NCBI RefSeq assembly: GCF_900230185.1
Contig: NZ_OCSR01000001.1
Coordinates: 992,001-1,056,000 of the forward strand
Reading direction: 5' to 3'
Origin: Burkholderia sp. OK233
GTDB taxonomy: Bacteria; Pseudomonadota; Gammaproteobacteria; Burkholderiales; Burkholderiaceae
DNA length: 64,000 nt
Shown: positions 18,545 through 26,661 of the stretch, piece by piece
How the letters are laid out: each line of letters begins with the position of its first letter
Position numbering within the stretch: the stretch's first letter is position 1
Made by a program: the position numbers and the translations under genes
The notes under the pieces: model-generated
The model's input: only the letters and a program-made list of their open reading frames with translations
What the model was told of the DNA's origin: nothing
Databases searched by the model: none

Positions 18545-19576
18545 TCAATTGAGCGAGCCGCGTTGTTGCTGATCCTTCTCCTGCGATTCGAACAGGGCCT
18601 TGAAATTGCCTTCGCCGAATCCGTCTTCTCCGCGGCGTTCAATTATTTCGAAGAAGACCGGCCCAATCTGGCGCTTCGTGAAACGCTGAAGCAGAATCCT
18701 CTGCGGACCCTTGCCGTCTACCAGGATGCCGCGTTCAGCCAGGTGCTTGACGTCAAGGCCGTGCCCCGGAAGACGCCCATCGATTCCGTCGTAATAGTTC
18801 TGCGATGGCGCCGCCATGAACTCAATGCCGGCAGCGCTGAGCTTTTGAATCGTATCTTCGATGTCGGACGTCTGCAGCGCGATGTGTTGAATCCCTTCGC
18901 CACCGTAGTCGCGGATGAATTCATCGTTCTGGTTGAGCACGCCGGGTTGGTCGTGGGCGGCAGCTGCCACCGGAATCGACACGCGACCGCACGGGCTCAC
19001 CATTGAGCGCGCGCGCATTCCGGACATGTGACCCTTGACTTCGAGATACTGCTTCTCCGCAAAACCAAACGTGTCGCGGTAGAAGTTGGCCCACAAATCG
19101 AGGTTCTTGGGGTACACAATATTCGACGTATGGTCGACGGCTAGAATATTGGCGTCACCTTCCTGCGTGTTTCGGGCTTCGGACGGAAGCGAGAAGGTTT
19201 CACGGAAGTCGTCGTCAACGAAGTACACAAGACTATCTCCGATACCGAGAATCGTCGGCGTGTCCAGGACAAACTCGCCTTCCTGTTCGGCGGAGGCGCT
19301 GGCAGCACCGCCGGACAACGCCTGCTCGTGTGCTGCCTTCGCGTCGTTGACGCGAATCCCAATCGCACGCACCGACGCACCATGCCGGGATGCGAACGCA
19401 TTCGGATTCCCGTTAACGATGAACGCGGCTGCGCCTTGCGTCATCAGGAGCATGTCGCTCTTCGACTTGCCGCGAAGGCGGAAGCCAAGGTGCTCGAAAA
19501 GCTCGACGAGCTCCATTGGTCGGGTTGAGACGAACTCGACGAACGCGAATCCGTCAGTTTTCACTCGAGTAGTCAT
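18545..19576 (-). CDS. hpd: 4-hydroxyphenylpyruvate dioxygenase
   Basis: A 343-residue two-domain VOC dioxygenase. The non-haem iron triad is visible: H149 (AVDHTSN), H231 (GIQHIALQT) and E310 (GPVFFEIIERRG). The C-terminal gating helix GFGEGNFKALFES, diagnostic of HPPD, is present. It converts 4-hydroxyphenylpyruvate to homogentisate in tyrosine and phenylalanine breakdown. The ATG at 19576 is used in preference to the one at 19591, which adds five residues. No homogentisate dioxygenase gene is in the window, so this may be an extra copy serving another aromatic route. A RidA-type gene lies upstream. Confidence 0.88.
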   Translation of the reverse strand: MTTRVKTDGFAFVEFVSTRPMELVELFEHLGFRLRGKSKSDMLLMTQGAAAFIVNGNPNAFASRHGASVRAIGIRVNDAKAAHEQALSGGAASASAEQEGEFVLDTPTILGIGDSLVYFVDDDFRETFSLPSEARNTQEGDANILAVDHTSNIVYPKNLDLWANFYRDTFGFAEKQYLEVKGHMSGMRARSMVSPCGRVSIPVAAAAHDQPGVLNQNDEFIRDYGGEGIQHIALQTSDIEDTIQKLSAAGIEFMAAPSQNYYDGIDGRLPGHGLDVKHLAERGILVDGKGPQRILLQRFTKRQIGPVFFEIIERRGEDGFGEGNFKALFESQEKDQQQRGSLN

Positions 19577-19805
19577 GGTACTAGGTAGCATTCCAAAATA
19601 TATTCCATAGATCGATCTGGATGGAGCACGGCCTCATTCGACAATTAGCCAGTGCCCGACTGACTTAAGCTTCCAACTGCTAGAACGAACAGTCCGCTCC
19701 TGCGTATTGGGCACGAATGCGCAACACGGTGGCCTGTCCACATCGAGGGGCGGTGGTCAATGAAGTATCGGTTCCAGCGTTCGACGCGGCAGGCGAAAGT
19801 GGAAC

Positions 19806-20219
19806 TCACTTGCGGGTCGCAGCGACGACCTTGATCTCGACGATAAGCTCGGGGCGAGCCAACGCGGCGATACCGAGAATGGTCCACGCCGGGAAGTCCG
19901 AGCGAATGTATTGCTCCTTTACTTCGCGGAACGTGGCGAGTTGTGAGCCAACATCGACGTGATAGGAAACGAGCTCGACGACATCCGTGAAATCGAGGTC
20001 CATGTGATTGAGCACGGCTTCGATACGCTTGAATGCAACGTCGATTTGTTCCTTCGGATCTTCCGGAATCGACCCGTCGGCCCGCAAGCCGATTTGCCCA
20101 GCGATGAACACCAGCCCGTTAGCCGTCACGGCCGGTGAGTACTGGAACAGGTCGAAAATGCGATTGCTTCCGAAGGTTGCATCGTCCTCAGGAAGACGCA
20201 GGCGCTCGATTTTGCTCAT
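19806..20219 (-). CDS. RidA-family (YjgF/UK114) protein
   Basis: A 137-residue protein of the RidA superfamily: YSPAVTANGLVFIAGQIGLRADGSIPE, EQIDVAFKRIEAVL and the C-terminal beta segment ELIVEIKVVAA. Classical RidA hydrolyses reactive enamines and imines; its substrate-binding Arg is replaced by a different local pattern here (ALARPELIVEIKV), so this may belong to one of the Rid groups that act in catabolic clusters. It lies between the Crp/Fnr regulator and hpd, all on one strand. Confidence 0.85.
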   Translation of the reverse strand: MSKIERLRLPEDDATFGSNRIFDLFQYSPAVTANGLVFIAGQIGLRADGSIPEDPKEQIDVAFKRIEAVLNHMDLDFTDVVELVSYHVDVGSQLATFREVKEQYIRSDFPAWTILGIAALARPELIVEIKVVAATRK

Positions 20220-20319
20220 GGCAGTCCTTCAATCAACTGGTGTAGTACGGGGAAATTGATTCCAACGTGACCACTTTAAGTGACCAACTGAGCTGCCGTC
20301 TGTATAGCGAGATACCAAA

Positions 20320-20994
20320 TCAACCGAGAAGTTTGGACGAGTCGAGCACCCAGATACGACGCTGCCGGAGTTCAATCGCGCCGAGCGTCGTCAACCGCTT
20401 CAATGCACGGGTGACGGTGACTCGGGTCGCCCCCGTCATGGCGGCGATTTGCTCATGAGTCAGAGGGATAGATATCAGCGTCCCGTCCTCCCGCTTCTCG
20501 CCGTACAGCTCAGCCATCCGTCCCAGTAGCTCCCCGATCCGCATTTCTGGCTTTGGAAGCGCGAGGTATTGTATGCGGGACGCCAGAATCCGCTGTTTGA
20601 GCGCAACGATGCGCATCAGTGAGACGGCGAGTTCCGGACAGGACGGAATTGCCCCTGTGATAACCCTGATGTCAAACTCAATCAGCTCCGAATTCTCGGC
20701 TGCGATAGCTGTGGCAATGCGTGGGAAGCCATCCATAGCGGGGCTCTCGCCAAACATCGACCACGGCCCCATCATTTCAAGCATGAACTCGGCGCCGTCG
20801 CTCTGGAATATCGAGACCTGGATGCGACCCGATAGCAGAAAGTAGAAGGTAAAGCCGAGCTCGCCTTGACGATAAATCATGTTGCCCTTCTCGACTTTTA
20901 TCTTCCGGCCGAGACGGGCTGCACGAATCCACACGCCCGCCGTGGCGTCATCCATATGCCATGTCTCGGTGGTCGCCGCGGCGCTCCTGCTCAA
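20320..20994 (-). CDS. Crp/Fnr-family transcriptional regulator
   Basis: A 224-residue protein with an N-terminal cNMP-binding-like beta roll (about 25-130: VEKGNMIYRQGELGFTFYFLLSG, GPWSMFGESPAMDGFPR) and a C-terminal winged helix (about 155-215: LTHEQIAAMTGATRVTVTRALKRLTTLGAI). The cysteines needed for an Fnr-type iron-sulphur cluster are absent, so the effector is probably a nucleotide or another small molecule. It is the first gene of the minus-strand group Crp - RidA - hpd - NTF2 and could regulate it. Confidence 0.88.
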   Translation of the reverse strand: MSRSAAATTETWHMDDATAGVWIRAARLGRKIKVEKGNMIYRQGELGFTFYFLLSGRIQVSIFQSDGAEFMLEMMGPWSMFGESPAMDGFPRIATAIAAENSELIEFDIRVITGAIPSCPELAVSLMRIVALKQRILASRIQYLALPKPEMRIGELLGRMAELYGEKREDGTLISIPLTHEQIAAMTGATRVTVTRALKRLTTLGAIELRQRRIWVLDSSKLLG

Positions 20995-21202
20995 ACCTGT
21001 CTCCTTTCATGTAGGCGTGCTGACGCGCGTATTGTGGCACGAACATAAGACCTGTTCGATTGCGTGTTCGGCCCGACTCGGGCCGAGTCGCGCTCGAGCA
21101 TCGTCGTGCCAAGCGAGTCATCCGCGGATCCGGCAAACTGCACTTGTGGCCAGACCCTGCGTCCCTGCTGCCCTGCACAGCAACGTCTTGCTAAGCTTCG
21201 CC

Positions 21203-21220
21203 GCGATAACCGGTTATCGC
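21203..21220. promoter_or_regulatory. 18-bp perfect palindrome in a gene-free interval
   Basis: GCGATAACCGGTTATCGC is a perfect palindrome inside the 550-bp interval between the Crp/Fnr gene and the divergent MarR gene at 21543. A palindrome this long in a divergent promoter region is best explained as an operator, for the Crp-like or the MarR-like protein. I see no gene in 20995-21542. Confidence 0.4.
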
Positions 21221-21542
21221 CGCGGCCCTCCATGTTCCGCCCTGAATCGCAGCCGGTGCGGTGCCCTTCAAGGGCATCGAAACCGGCACTCGCACAGTCG
21301 GGGACCGACAGCCCGATCGCTCGCGGCCTTTTCATAAAAGAAATGATCAACATTTGAACGATTGTGCGTTTATCGATAGGTCGCTAGTGAGAATTCGATT
21401 TGCCTGTGCCCAAGCAGCGCCGGCCTAATGCCTGGTGACAAAGTCATCGCCAGTGAGTGGCACCGGATGACCGGGACGAACCCGCACTTTTCTTTCCGCG
21501 ACCGCGTAGATACGTTTTCGACCGCCCTCGAATACCTTCAGC

Positions 21543-21977
21543 ATGCGATTCGGATCGGCGCTCGGCAACAGCCAGAAATGGACTTCAAATGCTTCCCGTG
21601 AGATTGCGCATTCGACGATGCCAATCCGTTCGGACACCCTGCGCGATCTGGACGTCACTGCGGCGCAGGGCCGCCTCCTGCATCTGGTGGAACGGGTGGG
21701 ACTCTCGCACGCGGCTTTGATCGCGCGGGAGTGCGGCGTCGACCCAACGGCGGTCACACGCCTGATCGACCGATTGGTCCGAAGCGGCTTACTGATGCGG
21801 ACACCGAACGCTGTCGATAAACGCGTGAGTCGACTCATTCTGACTCGGCAAGGTCAGATCGTTGCGGGCCATATGCCCGGGATATTAACCGACGTGTACA
21901 GCAAGGTGCTGGCCGGCTTTAGTGTTGACGAGGTTACCTCATTCAAGGAGATGTTACGTCGCATTCTTTCTTCGTGA
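21543..21977 (+). CDS. MarR-family transcriptional regulator
   Basis: A 144-residue protein with a clear MarR winged helix: LTAAQ-like start (VTAAQGRLLHLVERVG), GLSHAALIARECGVDPTAVTRLIDRLVRSGLL as HTH, and wing residues KRVSRLILTRQGQIV. The N-terminal 25 residues (MRFGSALGNSQKW) do not resemble the usual first helix of MarR proteins, so the gene may be N-terminally altered or start later. It is divergent from the Crp/Fnr gene and convergent with the catabolic cluster ending at 22133. Confidence 0.75.
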   Translation: MRFGSALGNSQKWTSNASREIAHSTMPIRSDTLRDLDVTAAQGRLLHLVERVGLSHAALIARECGVDPTAVTRLIDRLVRSGLLMRTPNAVDKRVSRLILTRQGQIVAGHMPGILTDVYSKVLAGFSVDEVTSFKEMLRRILSS

Positions 21978-22132
21978 TGCGTGTTGCTTGAAGGCATCGA
22001 CTGGTGCCAGCCCACGCGCACGGCGCAGTCGTAGGGATCGATCTCGGGCCTGATTAAGTGCGCCACAACGATGCCCGAAAACGCACTCGCCTTCTCAGAT
22101 TTCCGCAGAACGAGAGGAGCGACTCGTAGAGG

Positions 22133-22909
22133 TTAGCTCCTAGCCTGCGTTGCTTTCACAAGGGCCGCTGCGGAGGCGCCTTCGAGCGACAGCCCATAGC
22201 CAACTTCCTGCATGATGCGCTGCTTCAAGGGCCAAATAAAGTGTATGCGCGTGTTGCGGCGTGCCACTTCGGGCGCCTTCAGATACTGCTTCGCCAATTC
22301 CTGTGCGCGACCCAGCGCCTGGCCGTTTGGCACGACCGCAGCAACCACGCCCCACTCGCGCGCGACAGCCGCCGTAATCGTCTGCGCGTTGAGCAGGAAA
22401 GCTTCCGCCCGCCCCGGTCCCGCGCGATAACTCCAGGTGGTAAAGATGCCGTCGCCAGGCACGACACCCGCAGCATAGTGGCCCATGTCGTGGAAGGTTG
22501 CGCCCTCTGCCGCCACAATCACGTTGGCCAGCAAAACATACTCCGAGTGGACATGGGCACGCCCCTCGATGGCCGCGATGACTGGCACGCGTATATTGGC
22601 TATGTTTTCCAGCACCTGAGCGCCTTCGTCATGGATCTGGCTCCAAACGTCAGGATCGGAGACGTCCTTGAACGACGCCCAGTCAACCCCGGTCATGAAG
22701 TCCCCACCTGCCCCCGTGAGGATGACGATCTTGTTCGCCCGATCCTGCGAAATCCGGTAGAACGCATCGACAACCTCCGTGTGGGCCTCCGCCGTGAAAG
22801 TGAGCGGGCCTCCATCGGTATGGAATTGCACGACCAGCACGCCATCCTCATCCCGCGTCAACTTCAGGGTGCGGTAGGCAGTGAAATAGTTATCCGAAAT
22901 CGTTTGCAT
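22133..22909 (-). CDS. Crotonase-superfamily hydrolase resembling 6-oxocamphor hydrolase
   Basis: A 258-residue crotonase-fold protein. It carries the ATFHDMGHYAAGVVPGDG stretch, which matches the active-site region of 6-oxocamphor hydrolase, where a His (here H144) and an Asp (here D153) act in retro-Claisen cleavage of a beta-diketone. Ordinary enoyl-CoA hydratases have Glu residues in this region. I therefore infer C-C bond cleavage of a cyclic or linear beta-diketone, not hydration of an enoyl-CoA. It is the last gene of the minus-strand set running from 25050. The assignment to subfamily is by remembered motif, without a search. Confidence 0.8.
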   Translation of the reverse strand: MQTISDNYFTAYRTLKLTRDEDGVLVVQFHTDGGPLTFTAEAHTEVVDAFYRISQDRANKIVILTGAGGDFMTGVDWASFKDVSDPDVWSQIHDEGAQVLENIANIRVPVIAAIEGRAHVHSEYVLLANVIVAAEGATFHDMGHYAAGVVPGDGIFTTWSYRAGPGRAEAFLLNAQTITAAVAREWGVVAAVVPNGQALGRAQELAKQYLKAPEVARRNTRIHFIWPLKQRIMQEVGYGLSLEGASAAALVKATQARS

Positions 22910-22957
22910 GATGTTCTCCTAAGCACGAACGTACTGAATTGGCCCCGCCAGTCTGCG

Positions 22958-23773
22958 TCAGATGAAGAACCCAGCCAACGCGCGAGCCACTGCGACAGCG
23001 TCATTTTCCATGGGAATGTGGCCCGCCTTGGGAATCCTGACAAGCTGCGTGTTCGGGATCTCTTTGGCGAAGCGCTCCGCTTGCTCGACGAGCTGGAAGC
23101 TGTCGTCTTCGCCCCAGACGAGCAGCTTTGGCGTCTGCGACGCGTGAAGGCGCGGCAACAGCTCCATCGTGTAACGATTGTCCGCCGCACCGGCAAGGGC
23201 GAGCCACGACCGTGCAACGCGCGGATCCGTCCAGGGTTCGAGATACTCTGTCACTTCGCTTTCCGTTGCTGGCCTCGCCAGTGCCGTGAGGACTGACTTG
23301 CGACGAGCTGCCAAGATATCCTCCGTCGTCATCGCAGCGGCCACCGCCGGATCGCGGAACCGGGCAACGCCGGGCACCGGCCACGAATCGAACATCACTG
23401 CATTGACGAGTGCGAGTTTGCTGACCTCTATCTTCCCATCGACCAGCACCTGCTGCGCGATGCCCCCGCCAATGTCGTGCCCTGCGACGCCCACCGGCCC
23501 CACGATACCGAGCGCATCCAGGAAGCGCGGCAGCCAATCCGCCAAAGCGGGAATCGAGGCATCGGCAATGGTCAGCTCGCCACCCGAGCGGCCGGAGCCA
23601 GGGAAATCTACCGCGATGGGCCGTAATCCGGCGGCGGCCAGGTCGTCTAGCACCGGCTGCCATACCCGGCTCCAATAGGTGCCGTGCAGCAACAACAAGA
23701 CGGGTCCTGCCGGGTCACCGGCGCTCAGGTAGCTGACCGGTACGCCAGCCACGTCAACAGTTCGTCGTTCCAT
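22958..23773 (-). CDS. Alpha/beta hydrolase with an aspartate nucleophile
   Basis: A 271-residue alpha/beta hydrolase. The nucleophile elbow reads VAGHDIGGG, with D100 in place of Ser, as in epoxide hydrolases and haloalkane or fluoroacetate dehalogenases. An oxyanion segment LLLHGTYWS, an acid in WGEDDSF and the catalytic His in KAGHIPMEN are visible. Start at 23773 is fixed by GGAGG nine bases upstream; the frame open to 23884 is leader. Epoxide hydrolysis or dehalogenation is the family expectation, but the substrate is unknown. It sits between the cupin dioxygenase and the crotonase genes. Confidence 0.85.
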   Translation of the reverse strand: MERRTVDVAGVPVSYLSAGDPAGPVLLLLHGTYWSRVWQPVLDDLAAAGLRPIAVDFPGSGRSGGELTIADASIPALADWLPRFLDALGIVGPVGVAGHDIGGGIAQQVLVDGKIEVSKLALVNAVMFDSWPVPGVARFRDPAVAAAMTTEDILAARRKSVLTALARPATESEVTEYLEPWTDPRVARSWLALAGAADNRYTMELLPRLHASQTPKLLVWGEDDSFQLVEQAERFAKEIPNTQLVRIPKAGHIPMENDAVAVARALAGFFI

Positions 23774-23897
23774 GATGAATATCCTCCGTTCCAACCTGTG
23801 GTGCCGGGAGATCGAGTCGCCCGGCCGCCGCCGCGCATAGGGCATATATTCGTTCGTGCGTTCGCGGCATCCGAAAATTCGCACGTAACGAATACGC

Positions 23898-24440
23898 TTA
23901 GCGAATGAACTGCTTCACGTAGTCGGCGCCAAGGCCGATCGCTTCGTAATGCTTGCGAGCCGCTTCGATTTTCGTGAACACATCTTCGTATCCCACTGCT
24001 GTGCCTTCGGGATCGACGTAGGTGTACCCGCCCGTGACGTGGAACCACGTGATCATCTCTGTGACGTCCTCGGGCACATACAAGGTGTGTGTCTCGCCCG
24101 CCGGCTCGTGTGCGTAGCCACCCTGCTCCGCAACCCAGTCGTGCTCGAGGTAATACCATCTGCCTCTCAGAACGATCGCGTGGACAGGCCCGGTATGGCG
24201 GTGACGCGAGAGCACACCGGACTGGCGCACTCTAAGTAGATTGACGTAGTAGCCCTGGCTGGCGCTGAGAAGCAGCGGCTTGAACGAAACAGTCGGCGTC
24301 ATCGGCACCCAAAGCTTATCGTCCTCCAGCCATTTGTCGAGAATGCCCAAATGCACGATGTCAGGTGACATGTCAGGGGGTTGAGGCAGCTGATAAGGGA
24401 TAGCACGCTCATCAGGCTTTCTTGCAGTTATGTCGGTCAT
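23898..24440 (-). CDS. Cupin dioxygenase of the 2,4'-dihydroxyacetophenone dioxygenase family
   Basis: A 180-residue single-domain cupin. The metal site is visible in SRHRHTGPVHAIVLRGRWYYLE (H80, H82) and AHEPAGETHTL (H118). Length and the RGRWYYLEHDW pattern are those of 2,4'-dihydroxyacetophenone dioxygenase, which splits the side chain of that compound to 4-hydroxybenzoate and formate. Related proteins act on other alpha-hydroxyketones or beta-diketones. Its place in a set with an Asp-nucleophile hydrolase and a retro-Claisen-type crotonase points to side-chain or ring cleavage of a diketone-like substrate. The upstream frame is open, but GGAG just before the ATG at 24440 supports this start. 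Confidence 0.82.
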   Translation of the reverse strand: MTDITARKPDERAIPYQLPQPPDMSPDIVHLGILDKWLEDDKLWVPMTPTVSFKPLLLSASQGYYVNLLRVRQSGVLSRHRHTGPVHAIVLRGRWYYLEHDWVAEQGGYAHEPAGETHTLYVPEDVTEMITWFHVTGGYTYVDPEGTAVGYEDVFTKIEAARKHYEAIGLGADYVKQFIR

Positions 24441-24483
24441 GTTAGGAGACCTCCAGAAAATATCGATGTATCGAGAGCAAGGG

Positions 24484-25050
24484 TCAGGCGGCGGACTTTA
24501 CCGGCTTCGTCCACTCGTTGCCCTTCATGAACGGGTCGTACTGCGTATGTACGACGTGGTTCGTATAGTTGCTCATTACCTTCGTGGCAACGCCGAGGAT
24601 CACTTCAAGCACGTTCTGGCGCGTGAAGCCGGCGGCGACAAATGCCTCGACATCCGCATCAGAAGCAAAGCCGCGTTCGCGCACAACAATCGTCGTGAAG
24701 CGATGCAGGGCCTCAAGCTTCGGATCAGGTAGAGGCTCGCCATCACGCAGCGCGGCGATGACAGCGGGATCCATCTTGATCATCCGGGCAAGTGCCGAAT
24801 GGCCGGCCATACAGTAATGGCAATTGTTTTCGAAGTTCGAGGTGAGGTAGACGACTTGCTGCTCATGCGGGGTAAGCGTACTCCTGGCAAAGAGGTCCCA
24901 GAGGGCGGAGTAGCCGGCGAGGAGCTCGGGCGATTCGGCCATGTGAGACTGGAGATTCGGCACAAAGCCAAAGGTCTTTTTCGCGTCTTCCAGGGCGGGT
25001 TTCGAAGCGGTGGGTGCGGTATCAATCGTGTACGACAGGAACGTGCTCAT
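24484..25050 (-). CDS. Carboxymuconolactone decarboxylase / AhpD-like protein
   Basis: A 188-residue protein of the CMD/AhpD fold with the redox-type motif C77-x-x-C80 followed by H84 (NCHYCMAGHS) and E63 in TPHEQQVVYL. Such proteins reduce peroxides or react with lipoyl or thiol partners; in catabolic clusters they may protect against reactive intermediates. The ATG at 25050 has GGAG at a good distance; the open frame to 25134 is leader. It is the first gene of the four-gene minus-strand set. Two dyads lie upstream (25137-25202), and a broken paralogue is present at 29299-29385. Confidence 0.85.
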   Translation of the reverse strand: MSTFLSYTIDTAPTASKPALEDAKKTFGFVPNLQSHMAESPELLAGYSALWDLFARSTLTPHEQQVVYLTSNFENNCHYCMAGHSALARMIKMDPAVIAALRDGEPLPDPKLEALHRFTTIVVRERGFASDADVEAFVAAGFTRQNVLEVILGVATKVMSNYTNHVVHTQYDPFMKGNEWTKPVKSAA

Positions 25051-25136
25051 GATCTTCTCCAAACGGGAAATCCGTGGTGAGCAAATGATGCGCGCGGCGT
25101 CACGCTGACAGAAGACCTTCGAGACACATAACATCC

Positions 25137-25202
25137 ATTCCTGGCAGGCATACGACGTTTGATGTGCCCTTCAGCGAACGCGTCGATATTCCGCCCGGGA
25201 AT
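25137..25202. promoter_or_regulatory. Two ATTCC-N5-GGAAT-type dyads upstream of the AhpD-like gene
   Basis: A perfect dyad ATTCC-GCCCG-GGAAT lies at 25188-25202, and an imperfect one, ATTCC-TGGCA-GGCAT, at 25137-25151. Their centres are 51 bp apart. The perfect site obeys the LysR rule T-N11-A. They lie 87-152 bp before the start codon at 25050, as an activator site would. The same dyad occurs at 27643, 29222 and 37498. Confidence 0.5.
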
Positions 25203-25282
25203 GAAATCTATTGCCCGAGCCTGTCTTCCGCACTGCCGCAAAGGCATCGAGAATTTCGCCATCCCCTGCACTTGATTGATAG

Positions 25283-25576
25283 CCCGTCGTCATCGCTAGT
25301 AGCGGCAGGCGCTCGCTCGGTATTCTGCTCTCGCGTCCGATCTCGAGCTTCATCGCCGGGGAGTTCGGGTGGCGCGCTGTATTCGGCTTCGGCGCAGTCG
25401 TGATGACACTCGTCACGGTGCTGCTGGCACTCACGCTACCGGGCCGGCGCCCCAACCATTCGGCAAGCTATCCGCAACTGATCCGTTCGCTCGAGCGCCT
25501 CGTCGCGACGCTGCCGGAGCTGCGCCAGCGCTCGATGTACCAGGGACTGTTGTTCGGCTCATTCTTCGGAAGTGGT
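25283..25576 (+). pseudogene. Remnant of a major-facilitator transporter
   Basis: A plus-strand frame reads ILLSRPISSFIAGEFGWRAV, then GFGAVVMTLVTVLLALTLPGR and ERLVATLPELRQRSMYQGLL, an MFS signature: a conserved loop, one membrane helix and the central loop of a 12-helix transporter. Only about 100 residues of a protein of about 400 remain, with stops before (near 25277) and no continuation after FGSFFG. It is a clear fragment. Confidence 0.6.
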
Positions 25577-25664
25577 CCTCGATTACGACACGGAACGCTG
25601 CCTCGGCGCGATCGTGCGCCAGCCGCGCCTGAACGGGCAAGCCATCGAGTTCTTCGGATATTGA
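25572..25664 (+). pseudogene. C-terminal scrap of an unknown protein
   Basis: Immediately after the transporter remnant, in another frame, 30 residues (VVLDYDTERCLGAIVRQPRL, then NGQAIEFFGY and a stop) look like a true protein C-terminus. The two scraps are fused without a gap, so a deletion joined two genes here. I cannot name the family. The rest of 25665-25871 shows nothing. Confidence 0.35.
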
Positions 25665-25871
25665 ATCATTCATCGAAGTCGACGGGCGTGACAATCGCAT
25701 GGATCGACCGGCGACAATCGAAATGGACGTCAGCGTAGTGGAGTCGGGTTCGCTCCCGGCGACCGATTGTTGACGCGCCGATAACGGCGCGCCGCATTGC
25801 GCAGAGCGCGCGGCGTGTCGTCGCAAGATGGAGATTTCGCGCGGGCCGCCACGCCCACGGGCCAAGGTCGC

Positions 25872-26642
25872 TCAGATCTGAGCCTTGGCCCAATACACAC
25901 CATCCGCCTGTATCGTCGTTCGATCCAGAATGCGATGCTGATCCACCGAGATCGGCGTAGCGCGGTGGGCAACCCGGAAGTTGTCGGCAATGACGACATC
26001 GCCTTCGCGCCAGCGATGGACGTAAGCGGCACCTGCGCGGGAGAGGTGTTCGTTCAGATCGTTCCGCAATGCCATGAACTGTTCGGGCGTATAGCCCACT
26101 ACGCCGCCGGTAAGCCCAACGTTGAAGTAGAGCGACGGCTCGCGTGTCGCAGGATGCCGCATGACGAGCGGACGTTTAATCCCGTTTCGATGCAGCGTAA
26201 TGAGGCCGTCGATTGCGGACCTCCTCTCATTCGGCAACGCCGTATACGCCTCCCGCAGATCGGTAAAAAGCGTCTCGCCGCCCTTGTCCGGTTGTGCGAC
26301 CAGATACCAGATCGAGATAGGCGTGGCGTCTGCACGGAACGAACCGTCGGAATGCCAGTAGCGGCCAACATTCGTATGACCTTCGGCGGGGCGGCTGGCC
26401 ACGCGAAAAATTTGCGGGTATTCGGCCAACTGTCCATCGCCCGGCGGAAACGTCTCGAGCGCCCCAAAGACCTCCGACATCCTGACCTGCCCAGCAGGTG
26501 AAAGCTTCTGATTCCGGATGACCAGCAAGCCATGTTCGAGAAGCGCCGTACGCAACCCGTCCACATCGTCTTGCGTCAACGCGCTCAGGTCGGCTTCCTC
26601 GACGTGCGCGCCAAAGCCCATATTCATTGCTCTGATCTTCAT
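25872..26642 (-). CDS. TauD/TfdA-family 2-oxoglutarate-dependent dioxygenase
   Basis: A 256-residue Fe(II)/2-oxoglutarate dioxygenase. The facial triad is H97-x-D99 (RYWHSDGSF) and H226 (FRVAHRATP), with R237/R241 in HRILDRTTI for 2-oxoglutarate binding. The start at 26642 is set by GGAGG upstream. Members hydroxylate sulfonates, phenoxy acids, amino acids or other small molecules; the substrate is not evident. An IS5-family element begins only 17 bp upstream of the start codon. It leaves the ribosome binding site intact but cuts off the native promoter, so expression now depends on the IS or is lost. Confidence 0.87.
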   Translation of the reverse strand: MKIRAMNMGFGAHVEEADLSALTQDDVDGLRTALLEHGLLVIRNQKLSPAGQVRMSEVFGALETFPPGDGQLAEYPQIFRVASRPAEGHTNVGRYWHSDGSFRADATPISIWYLVAQPDKGGETLFTDLREAYTALPNERRSAIDGLITLHRNGIKRPLVMRHPATREPSLYFNVGLTGGVVGYTPEQFMALRNDLNEHLSRAGAAYVHRWREGDVVIADNFRVAHRATPISVDQHRILDRTTIQADGVYWAKAQI

Positions 26643-26661
26643 CGTTCCTCCGATTGTGCTA

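Noticed and set aside
20991..21353. 120-codon minus-strand frame between the Crp and MarR genes
   Set aside because: No start signal and low-complexity Arg/Ser content; the interval is better explained as a promoter region.
25171..25455. 94-codon minus-strand frame
   Set aside because: It is the shadow of the plus-strand MFS remnant, whose transporter motifs are clear.
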